Shown in pieces: positions 1-5,075 of a DNA stretch of 5,075 nucleotides. Each line of letters begins with the position of its first letter. Positions within the stretch are counted from its first letter, which is position 1. The DNA lies in assembly GCA_002085205.1 (NCBI GenBank), contig NATF01000054.1:1-5075 (forward strand), given 5' to 3'. The position numbers were made by a program, and so were the translations under genes. Source of the stretch: Candidatus Cloacimonas sp. 4484_275. Its GTDB lineage: Bacteria > Cloacimonadota > Cloacimonadia > Cloacimonadales > TCS61. The notes under the pieces were generated by a model that saw only the letters and a list, made by a program, of their open reading frames with translations, was not told where the DNA came from and searched no databases.

Positions 1-1202
1 GAATTTGTGTAGGAACAGAGTGAATCGACAAAATTATTGTTGTAACCGATGATTTTCTTTTCACCGCCGACAATCACAGAAGGATAACCGGACAAATTGT
101 AATCAATGAATCTTTCTAGGGCATCGGGACAATAAAGCGAATCGGAAATATCCGAGAAATAATTGAGAATTTCACAACTGTCAGGATTCAAAATTTCCGC
201 TTCTTCGCTCCATATTTCATTATTATACACGCCCAGTTTCAAAAAATTCTCTACGAAAATATTTTCCGGTTCGTATGGGAAAATGTTCAGATAATAATTT
301 TTTTCGTTATTATCCGGTAAATCATCAAATCCAAGTTCGTGAACCAATCTTGCATCTATGTTGTATTGCGAATATCTGCGCAAAAGGTCGTATTTATAAA
401 GCGGGTTTTGGAAATAGTTCATTGTCAATTCTTCATGCGCGGAAATTGAAGATATGTAAATTGTGTCGGTTATTGTCCAAAGCGGATAAGTGATTGAAAG
501 AGCAAGATAACAATTTGTGAAGATGATGTTTGAATTATTTCTTACCGTAAAGACCGGATAAGCATCGAAATTCAGGGAACCGTCAGGATAATAATTTTCA
601 TCGATTTGCAAATGGAAATCCACCAATTCGATGTCTCTTTCTATCAGGAAATTTCCTTTAAGCGAAAAAAGAAATTCCGAGACAAAACCGCTTGCGGCAA
701 GATTAAAATAGTAATCGTCCTGTCTGTAATAACTGTGAGTTCCGTCTATCGCGGAAGCGGCAATGAATTGATCGACGGAATTAGTGGGATAGTCCGCAAT
801 TAGCCAAAAAATGGTATCTGTGTATGAATGTGAAAAGGTGATTTCGTTCCAACCCAAAACGGGATTAATCGTTTGAGATTCAAGCAATTCTCCCGGTTGG
901 TTTATGTTGTTTTCACATAAACGAACCGTTAATTCGTCGTCCGGCAATTCATTAGGAATATAAATATAAGCGCCGGTTGCTTCGAATTCCAAACTATCAA
1001 TGGAATCGAAATAATTATTGAAGTCGAAAAAAACAGCCCAACTTTCCGCGCCGTACCAGTGTAAGTCATCGGTATTGTTATGATAATAAGCCAGTGAATC
1101 GCGGGAAACGATTTCCGTGTTGTTTCCTTCTCCGACAGTGAAATTAACGGCGGCTAAAATGCCGAAAATTCCCCATAAACTTATTATCAATAACTTTTTC
1201 AT
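1..1202 (-). CDS. Exported multidomain beta-rich protein with C-terminal Omp28/thioredoxin-like module (3' end beyond window)
   Basis: An open frame of 400 codons runs without a stop off the left edge, so the C-terminus is missing. The N-terminus MKKLLIISLWGIFGILAA is a classic signal peptide (KK, then a hydrophobic core, possible cleavage near A18). Residues about 22-190 are rich in aromatic, Asn and Asp residues and alternate like beta strands, as in the jelly-roll-like modules of secreted FCB proteins. Residues about 192-262 resemble a CARDB/Ig-like adhesion module (VDFHL..., FTVRNNS...FTN, then a dTIYIS edge strand). Residues about 314-400 resemble an Omp28/thioredoxin-like fold: strand NIFVENF, then a helix, then DALERFIDYNLSGYPSVIVGG with the expected cis-proline at P374. 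No CxxC is present where the active site would be (about 322-330). GGAG at 1209-1212 lies 6 bases before the ATG at 1202; in-frame ATGs at 1205 and 1214 are less well placed. It lies 57 bases after the acyltransferase and is probably co-transcribed with it. The biological role is unknown; domain names are by eye. Confidence 0.85.
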   Translation of the reverse strand, partial: MKKLLIISLWGIFGILAAVNFTVGEGNNTEIVSRDSLAYYHNNTDDLHWYGAESWAVFFDFNNYFDSIDSLEFEATGAYIYIPNELPDDELTVRLCENNINQPGELLESQTINPVLGWNEITFSHSYTDTIFWLIADYPTNSVDQFIAASAIDGTHSYYRQDDYYFNLAASGFVSEFLFSLKGNFLIERDIELVDFHLQIDENYYPDGSLNFDAYPVFTVRNNSNIIFTNCYLALSITYPLWTITDTIYISSISAHEELTMNYFQNPLYKYDLLRRYSQYNIDARLVHELGFDDLPDNNEKNYYLNIFPYEPENIFVENFLKLGVYNNEIWSEEAEILNPDSCEILNYFSDISDSLYCPDALERFIDYNLSGYPSVIVGGEKKIIGYNNNFVDSLCSYTN

Positions 1203-1259
1203 CATTTTCTCCATTGGCAAAACTTCAATGAATTGTTAATCTGTAAAGTTTTTTCGGCA
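1203..1259 (-). other. Short gap between acyltransferase and exported-protein genes
   Basis: This 57-base gap on the minus strand carries the GGAG ribosome site (1209-1212) of the exported-protein gene. The only structure is a weak A/T-rich inverted repeat (AAAACTT 1219-1225 with AAGTTTT 1246-1252, 20-base loop). I see no convincing terminator or promoter, which fits read-through from the acyltransferase gene. Confidence 0.5.
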
Positions 1260-2144
1260 CTAATATCTTGCTTTCTTAAATCCTCTCCATCTTCTGTGAA
1301 CCCAAAACCAATCGGAAGGATGGTCGATGATGATTTTTTCCAAAGTAGAGGAAATTTTTTCGGTCAATTGTTTGATTGATTGTTCGTTGTTTTGGTAATT
1401 TGTCGGCAATATCATCGGTAAGATGATAAAATGATTTTTTCCGTTGTTTTCTCGGACTGCAAACGCCGGCACAATCGGACATTTCAATTTGATGGCTATT
1501 TTCGCCGCTCCTACGAATGTGGAAGCGGGAAAACCTAAGAAATTGGTAAGAATACCGTTTTTCCCCGCGTTTTGGTCTATTAATATGGCAACGATATAAT
1601 TATTTCTCAATTTTTTTATTATTTCTCGGAAGGCATTTTTTTTATCAATGATTTCTATATTATCCTTTTCTCGCAGTTTATTAGTGTAATTATCAAAATA
1701 TCTGTTTCGTTGTTTTTTGGCCACGACCGAAAATTTGAAATGTGCCGCTATGTATCTTCCCGCAAGTTCCCAATTCCCGATGTGTCCCGTTGCCAGAATC
1801 ACACCTTTTTTCATGGCAACGGCTTTTTCCAAATTATTCCATCCTTCCGCGACGGAGTTTGCAAAAAGTTTCGTTTTATTTCCCAAATATGTTTCGGCTG
1901 CGGTTTTTCCCATTCCCGCATACATTCGAAGAAGAATTTTTTTTATTTCCCGATTGCTCTTTTCGGGAAAAACCATTTTTAATTGTTCGGCGGCAACTTT
2001 TTTTCGGATTCCGATATAATAACCTATTAAAATAAATAGACTTACTATTATTTGTTCGGAAAATTTATAAGGGAAAAGTTTTAACAACTTTAATAATCCC
2101 CGAAACAAATAAAACTCTATTTTATTTTTTGTTTTCTTTTTCAT
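1260..2144 (-). CDS. Lipid A biosynthesis-type (LpxL/HtrB-like) lysophospholipid acyltransferase
   Basis: This encodes a 294-residue membrane-associated acyltransferase of the LpxL/HtrB/MsbB family. Such enzymes transfer a fatty acyl chain from acyl-ACP to lipid A precursors (or a related lipid) on the inner face of the cytoplasmic membrane. Family signatures seen in order are: an N-terminal hydrophobic segment (about 31-46); the catalytic HX4(D/E) motif in ATGHIGNWE (H121, E126); the basic stretch VVAKKQRNRYFD (140-151), where the family carries its substrate-binding Arg/Lys block; the LIDQN block (189-192 region) followed by NFLGFPASTFVGAAKIAIKL and PIVPAF; and the C-terminal HPSDWFWVHRRWR (275-287). 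The length is normal for the family (about 290-310). The frame can be extended 18 codons to a TTG at 2198, but that has no ribosome site and crosses a hairpin, whereas ATG 2144 has GGAG 7 bases upstream. The acceptor lipid and chain specificity cannot be told from sequence. It lies between a sensor kinase and an exported protein on the same strand. Confidence 0.92.
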   Translation of the reverse strand: MKKKTKNKIEFYLFRGLLKLLKLFPYKFSEQIIVSLFILIGYYIGIRKKVAAEQLKMVFPEKSNREIKKILLRMYAGMGKTAAETYLGNKTKLFANSVAEGWNNLEKAVAMKKGVILATGHIGNWELAGRYIAAHFKFSVVAKKQRNRYFDNYTNKLREKDNIEIIDKKNAFREIIKKLRNNYIVAILIDQNAGKNGILTNFLGFPASTFVGAAKIAIKLKCPIVPAFAVRENNGKNHFIILPMILPTNYQNNEQSIKQLTEKISSTLEKIIIDHPSDWFWVHRRWRGFKKARY

Positions 2145-2155
2145 TCCTAAACTCC
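2145..2155 (-). promoter_or_regulatory. Ribosome binding site deciding the acyltransferase start
   Basis: On the minus strand GGAG (2155-2152) sits 7 bases before ATG 2144, and a second AGGA (2148-2145) directly abuts the ATG. The upstream TTG at 2198 has no purine-rich site in front of it, so the 294-residue form is preferred over the 312-residue form. Confidence 0.7.
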
Positions 2156-2176
2156 GCTTTCCGGAAAACAAATCTG

Positions 2177-2194
2177 AAAAACCTCTGCGAGAGG
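2177..2194 (-). terminator. Possible weak intrinsic terminator or attenuator after the kinase gene
   Basis: On the minus strand CCTCT (2194-2190), loop CGC, AGAGG (2186-2182) is followed by five T (2181-2177). It lies in the 95-base gap, 45 bases after the kinase stop and 32 bases before the acyltransferase ATG. The stem is only 5 bp and the T run is short, so it is at best partly efficient; chance is a real alternative. Confidence 0.35.
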
Positions 2195-2239
2195 GCAATA
2201 AAAAAGAGAAATAAATTTAAGATTGTTGAAAAAAACTAA

Positions 2240-3940
2240 TTAAAATCTGTCCAATTCATCTGTTATGGGAAATTTGATAACAAATGTGGTTCCGTTTTGG
2301 GTGAAATAATCTATGGAGCCGTTCAGTTGTTCCACCAGCATTTTGATCAATTTCAGACTCAAACTGTCGTTTGTATTAAAATCGATTTTTTCTGTCATTC
2401 CCACGCCGTTATCTCTATAAACCAATTCAAAATGAGTGCTGTTGCGATTAAAATCAATGGAAATTTCAGCGTCACTTTGATTGGGGAAAGCATATTTTAT
2501 GGAATTTGTTATGAGTTCGTTGAGGATTATTCCGCAGGGAATTGCGGAATCTAAATTGAGGGAAACATTGTTTACTTCAACATTAAGACGAATTTTTTTC
2601 GTGGCTCCGAATGAAAAAAGAAGTTCTTTTGCCAAAGAAATGATATAAGATTTCATTTCGACGACGCTAAAATTATCGGTGTCATAAAGTTTTTTGTGAA
2701 TTAAAGCCATGGAAAAAACCCGTTTTTCACTTTCCTGAAACGCCTCTTTTACATCGGAAGCGGTTTTGATATTTCTGGATTGCAATCGGAGCAAGCTGTT
2801 GATTATGTTTAAATTATTTCTAACTCGGTGATGAATTTCTTTCAGCAATACTTCTTTTTCTCTCAGGTTTTTTTCTAATTGTTTCCGTGCCAATTTTCGG
2901 TCCGTGATATCTCTGCTGGCAACCACAATTCGTTCTAATTCCGAATTTTTATCCAAAAGAAAAGAACCGAATGTTTCTACCCAGAAAATTGTGCCGTTAG
3001 CGTGAATCATTCTGAATTCAAAGCGGTCATGAATAGAATCTTCATTGGTAAAATGAAGTCTTTCCTTAACGAATTGATGATCTTCCGGATGAATAAAGTC
3101 GTAAATCGGTCTGTTTATCATATTTTTGGAATCATGCCCCAAAAATTTTTTGTGTGCGGAATTGGCGTAATGAATCACTCCTTTTTCGTCAATGAGAGCA
3201 ATCATATCTCCCATATTTTCCACCAGTTTTTTGAATCTTTTTTCTTTGGTGGCGACCTCTTTTTCACTGAGATAAAAATACAAAACCATACCGATAACGG
3301 CAAGAATCAGCAAAACAACTTCGCTTATCAAAGCGTGAATGCCGGTGAGCGGTTCGACAATAAAATCTACAAAAACAACTAAAAGAATGAAAAATAAGAC
3401 CAATATGAAAAACAGGTCTTTGTTCTTTTCATATCCGTCTTTTTCCGTTCTGTATTTTTTGAAAAAAACAATTGCCAACGGAGCGGAACCAAGAAAATAA
3501 ACAAGAAATCTCCAAAAATAAAGATATAAAGGCAATCCCCAATAAATTCCTCCGCTTTTTTCCAAAGTCGGGGAAACAGGACTGAAAATTGTTACCACGG
3601 AAAGGGCAATTCCCAAAATAAAAACTAACCAAAATCCATAATACGGCGATATTTTTTTGTTGCTATAATAAATGAAAAGATAAGCAAAAAGAGCATTTGC
3701 AAAACTTAGCAGAAAAGAACTTACTATCAGCATTATTTTTATGCCGAAACTATCGTGCGCAAAAATGGTACCGGCGAATGCTCCGCAAAAACTCACCAAA
3801 GCCAGAGAAAGAAAGGTCAAAAAGAATACAAATGAGTCGTGTTTACCACTTTCCCGCCAACTGAGATAAAAACGGTAAACAATAAACAAAATAGCGAATG
3901 ATGTGGGGAAATAAACGATTCCGGTAAAGGAAAGACTCAT
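2240..3940 (-). CDS. 7TM-PAS sensor histidine kinase, HisKA_2 type
   Basis: This encodes a 566-residue membrane sensor kinase of a two-component system. Residues 1-225 hold about seven hydrophobic helices (near 6-27, 38-61, 68-92, 101-120, 139-160, 175-196, 203-224), like 7TM sensor modules of histidine kinases. A PAS domain follows (about 236-346: DMIALIDEKGVIHYAN, then DFIHPEDHQF, WVETFGSFLLD and VVASRDITDRKLA), then a short linker helix. The dimerisation/phosphoacceptor region is LLKEIHHRVRNNLNIINSLL (366-385), diagnostic of the HisKA_2 family; H371 of HRVRNN is the likely phosphorylated residue. The ATPase domain has an N box, LNELITNSIKYAF (N474, N479), a G1 box RDNGVGM (D510, G512, G514) and a final GTTFVIKFP. 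In the G2-like position SLSLKLI, Ser528 stands where the family normally has Gly. ATG 3940 is preceded by AAGGA about 9 bases upstream. No response regulator is next to it, so the partner, signal and output are unknown. It opens the minus-strand gene group and is divergent from tsaB. Confidence 0.95.
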   Translation of the reverse strand: MSLSFTGIVYFPTSFAILFIVYRFYLSWRESGKHDSFVFFLTFLSLALVSFCGAFAGTIFAHDSFGIKIMLIVSSFLLSFANALFAYLFIYYSNKKISPYYGFWLVFILGIALSVVTIFSPVSPTLEKSGGIYWGLPLYLYFWRFLVYFLGSAPLAIVFFKKYRTEKDGYEKNKDLFFILVLFFILLVVFVDFIVEPLTGIHALISEVVLLILAVIGMVLYFYLSEKEVATKEKRFKKLVENMGDMIALIDEKGVIHYANSAHKKFLGHDSKNMINRPIYDFIHPEDHQFVKERLHFTNEDSIHDRFEFRMIHANGTIFWVETFGSFLLDKNSELERIVVASRDITDRKLARKQLEKNLREKEVLLKEIHHRVRNNLNIINSLLRLQSRNIKTASDVKEAFQESEKRVFSMALIHKKLYDTDNFSVVEMKSYIISLAKELLFSFGATKKIRLNVEVNNVSLNLDSAIPCGIILNELITNSIKYAFPNQSDAEISIDFNRNSTHFELVYRDNGVGMTEKIDFNTNDSLSLKLIKMLVEQLNGSIDYFTQNGTTFVIKFPITDELDRF

Positions 3941-4114
3941 TTTTTTTATTCCTTTTTTAATATCCCTTTATTCCGAATGCTAACTTTTGAAATTATTATT
4001 TATTTGTCAAAGATTTCATTTTTAATGAAATTCAATTTCATTTAAAATAAACCAAAACTTCCTTGACTCGAAACCGATTTGCAATTTTTTTAACTCAAAA
4101 AATCGGAGAGAATT
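3941..4114. promoter_or_regulatory. Divergent control region between kinase and tsaB
   Basis: These 174 very A/T-rich bases separate the divergent kinase and tsaB start codons and must hold promoters for both directions, unless tsaB is read from elsewhere. For the minus strand there is a perfect TTGACA (4010-4005) but no good -10 hexamer at 16-18 bases. For the plus strand TAAAAT (4043-4048) matches the -10 consensus at 5 of 6 positions, with only a poor -35 (about 4020-4025). Promoter rules for this lineage may differ, so these are candidates only. No open frame of note is present. Confidence 0.55.
4013..4042. repeat. Operator-like array: three alternating 8-base half-sites at 11-base spacing
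   Basis: ATTTCATT (4013-4020), AATGAAAT (4024-4031) and ATTTCATT (4035-4042) are separated by 3-base spacers TTT and TCA. Adjacent copies are perfect reverse complements, giving two overlapping 8-3-8 palindromes centred at 4022 and 4033, exactly one helical turn apart. This is the geometry of cooperative dimer binding. It sits in the divergent control region, just outside the TTGACA of the kinase side and directly before the TAAAAT candidate -10 of the tsaB side. The binding protein is not known. Confidence 0.6.
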
Positions 4115-4117
4115 TTG
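4105..4117 (+). promoter_or_regulatory. Ribosome binding site supporting a TTG start of tsaB
   Basis: GGAG (4105-4108) is followed by 6 bases and then TTG (4115-4117). There is no in-frame ATG nearby, and translation from this TTG gives the exact family N-terminus (M)NILAIDTS, so the TTG start is well supported. Confidence 0.85.
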
Positions 4118-4804
4118 AATATTCTGGCGATAGATACTTCATCAACTTCGGGCAGCATTGCCGTCTGCAAAGAGAACAAAATTGTATTTGTCAGTTTTCT
4201 GGACTTACAGATCACACATTCGGAAAGATTGATGCCGCAAATCGATTTTGGTTTCAAACAAAGCGGAATTACGCTCGATGACATTGATTTGATTACCATC
4301 ACGAACGGACCGGGTTCGTTTACGGGAATACGCATCGGACTTTCTACGGCAAAAGGATTTTGTTTCGGAAAAAAAATTCCGCTTTTACCCGTGAACACTC
4401 TGGAAATTTTGGCTTTTAATGTTTACGGAAGTTGTTTGCCCATTCTTTCTATGATTGATGCAAAAATGGACGAAGTTTATGCGGCTCTTTATTCTCCCGA
4501 GATGGAAATTTTAATTCCGCCGCAAAATTGTAAGCCGGCGGATTTTCTGGATAAAATAAAGGAAAAGGTAATTATCGTTGGAGACGGGGCTGTGAAATAT
4601 CGCGAGACAATTTCAAACAGCGGAACGGATTGCATCTTTGCTCAGCCGCATCAGAACATTGTGTTGGCTTCCGCTTTGATAAGTTATGCGCTGAAAAATA
4701 AAACGATTCCCAAATATGATTTTGATTTCATTGCCGATTTGGAACCTTATTATTTGCGAAAATCTCAAGCGGAATTAGCGAAAATGAAAGCGGAGGACAG
4801 ATGA
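4115..4804 (+). CDS. tsaB: tRNA t6A biosynthesis protein TsaB (YeaZ)
   Basis: This encodes a 229-residue ASKHA-fold protein that partners TsaD and TsaE in the cytoplasm to transfer threonylcarbamoyl to A37 of ANN-decoding tRNAs. TsaB is the non-catalytic scaffold that activates TsaD. Family marks seen are: the N-terminal strand NILAIDTSS (2-10) with SGSIAV; THSERLMPQI (34-43); the signature NGPGSFTGIRIGLSTAKG (64-81); LSMIDAKMDEVYAAL (111-125); and the C-terminal LEPYYLRKSQAE (209-220). The length is typical (about 220-240). It starts with TTG, supported by GGAG at 6 bases and by perfect agreement with the family N-terminus. Its TGA stop overlaps the ATG of the next gene (ATGA). tsaD, tsaE and tsaC are not in the window. 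Confidence 0.96.
   Translation: MNILAIDTSSTSGSIAVCKENKIVFVSFLDLQITHSERLMPQIDFGFKQSGITLDDIDLITITNGPGSFTGIRIGLSTAKGFCFGKKIPLLPVNTLEILAFNVYGSCLPILSMIDAKMDEVYAALYSPEMEILIPPQNCKPADFLDKIKEKVIIVGDGAVKYRETISNSGTDCIFAQPHQNIVLASALISYALKNKTIPKYDFDFIADLEPYYLRKSQAELAKMKAEDR
4792..4804 (+). promoter_or_regulatory. GGAGG site and ATGA stop-start overlap coupling tsaB to the deaminase
   Basis: GGAGG (4792-4796), inside the last codons of tsaB, is 4 bases before ATG 4801. The tsaB stop TGA (4802-4804) overlaps that ATG. This arrangement usually gives translational coupling by re-initiation. Confidence 0.8.
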
Positions 4805-5075
4805 AAAAAAGACCGCATTGGCATGAATATTTTATGGAGATGGCTTTTTTGGTTTCCAAACGCTCCACCTGTTTGAGACGACAAGTCGGAGCAATAATTG
4901 TGAAAAACAATCAGGTTTTGGCGACAGGCTACAACGGCGCTCCCAAAAATATCAGACATTGTTCGGAAACCGGTTGTCTGCGGGAAAAGTTAAAAGTTCC
5001 GTCCGGCGAAAGACACGAATTGTGTCGCGGAGTTCACGCCGAACAAAATGCCATTATTCAAGCGGCGGTCAACGG
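4801..5075 (+). CDS. Deoxycytidylate (dCMP) deaminase, ComEB-like (3' end beyond window)
   Basis: The first 91 codons of a zinc-dependent dCMP deaminase, which converts dCMP to dUMP in the cytoplasm and so feeds thymidylate synthesis. Seen: the N-terminus MKKRPHWHEYFMEMAFLVSK, TCLRRQVGAIIV (23-34), the substrate-loop motif ATGYNGAPKN (41-50), the Cys-rich part HCSETGCLRE (53-62), GERHELCRGVHAEQNAI (69-85), with H79 the catalytic zinc ligand and E81 the proton-shuttle glutamate of the HAE motif. The cysteines and H72 before it fit the extra structural zinc site known in this family. The second catalytic motif (PCxxC) should follow beyond base 5075 and cannot be checked. The family is normally about 140-160 residues, so roughly 40 percent is missing. 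The close match to bacterial ComEB-type enzymes, not to cytidine or tRNA adenosine deaminases, rests on the GYNGAP and HCxxxGCLRE blocks. Confidence 0.95.
   Translation, partial: MKKRPHWHEYFMEMAFLVSKRSTCLRRQVGAIIVKNNQVLATGYNGAPKNIRHCSETGCLREKLKVPSGERHELCRGVHAEQNAIIQAAVN

Noticed and set aside
275..803. Two short plus-strand open frames (275-493, 606-803)
   Set aside because: They overlap the continuous 400-codon minus-strand frame with signal peptide and good ribosome site; no ribosome site or family resemblance of their own.
1219..1252. Inverted repeat AAAACTT/AAGTTTT as a terminator between the acyltransferase and exported-protein genes
   Set aside because: Stem is nearly all A/T with a 20-base loop and no following T run on the minus strand; too weak to call.
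1710..2035. Three overlapping plus-strand open frames of 90-100 codons
   Set aside because: They lie antisense to the clearly conserved catalytic region of the acyltransferase, are rich in Phe/Ser/Pro as expected of shadow frames, and resemble no family.
2144..2198. 18-residue N-terminal extension of the acyltransferase from TTG 2198
   Set aside because: No ribosome site precedes the TTG, the stretch crosses a hairpin with a T run, and ATG 2144 has GGAG at 7 bases.
3002..3382. 126-codon plus-strand open frame
   Set aside because: Antisense to the PAS domain and last membrane helix of the kinase; composition (Phe, Asn, His rich) is that of a reverse-complement shadow.
4063..4095. TTGACT (4063-4068) as a -35 element for tsaB
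   Set aside because: No acceptable -10 hexamer at 16-18 bases; the nearest candidate (TTAACT near 4090) is at 21 bases and would leave a very short leader.
1..5075. CRISPR array, insertion sequence, prophage, toxin-antitoxin or defence system
   Set aside because: No regularly spaced long repeats, transposase motifs, terminal inverted repeats or short toxin-antitoxin pairs are visible; all coding space is taken by five ordinary genes.

Overview
The window is a compact stretch of bacterial chromosome with low G+C (A/T-rich codons, A/T-rich gaps). It looks like a Gram-negative-type organism: it encodes a lipid A-type acyltransferase and a signal-peptide-bearing multidomain beta-rich secreted protein. 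The style of that secreted protein (Ig/CARDB-like module followed by an Omp28/thioredoxin-like module) and the use of ATG and TTG starts behind GGAG ribosome sites suggest the FCB superphylum, perhaps Cloacimonadota. That placement is inference from style only; there is no rRNA or marker-based proof here.

Layout. Bases 1-3940 hold three genes on the minus strand, read from right to left: a membrane histidine kinase (3940-2240), a lysophospholipid (lipid A-type) acyltransferase (2144-1260) and a large exported protein (1202 to beyond base 1, 3' end missing). Gaps are 95 and 57 bases. The first gap contains a small hairpin with a T run that may partly separate the kinase from the two genes after it. 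Bases 4115-5075 hold two plus-strand genes: tsaB (tRNA t6A modification, TTG start) and a dCMP deaminase (3' end missing), joined by a 4-base ATGA overlap. Between the divergent groups lies a 174-base A/T-rich control region (3941-4114) with three alternating copies of an 8-base half-site spaced exactly 11 bases apart.

How they work together. The plus-strand pair is housekeeping (tRNA modification and dUMP/dTTP supply) and is probably translationally coupled. The minus-strand group has an envelope theme: a 7-helix sensor kinase, an enzyme acylating lipid A or a similar lipid, and an exported protein. Whether the kinase controls its neighbours is not shown by the sequence, and no response regulator is present in the window.

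I found no mobile element, CRISPR array, RNA gene or clear new defence-type system. The points most worth a second look are the phased half-site array in the divergent control region and the thioredoxin-like module of the exported protein, which lacks a CxxC active site.
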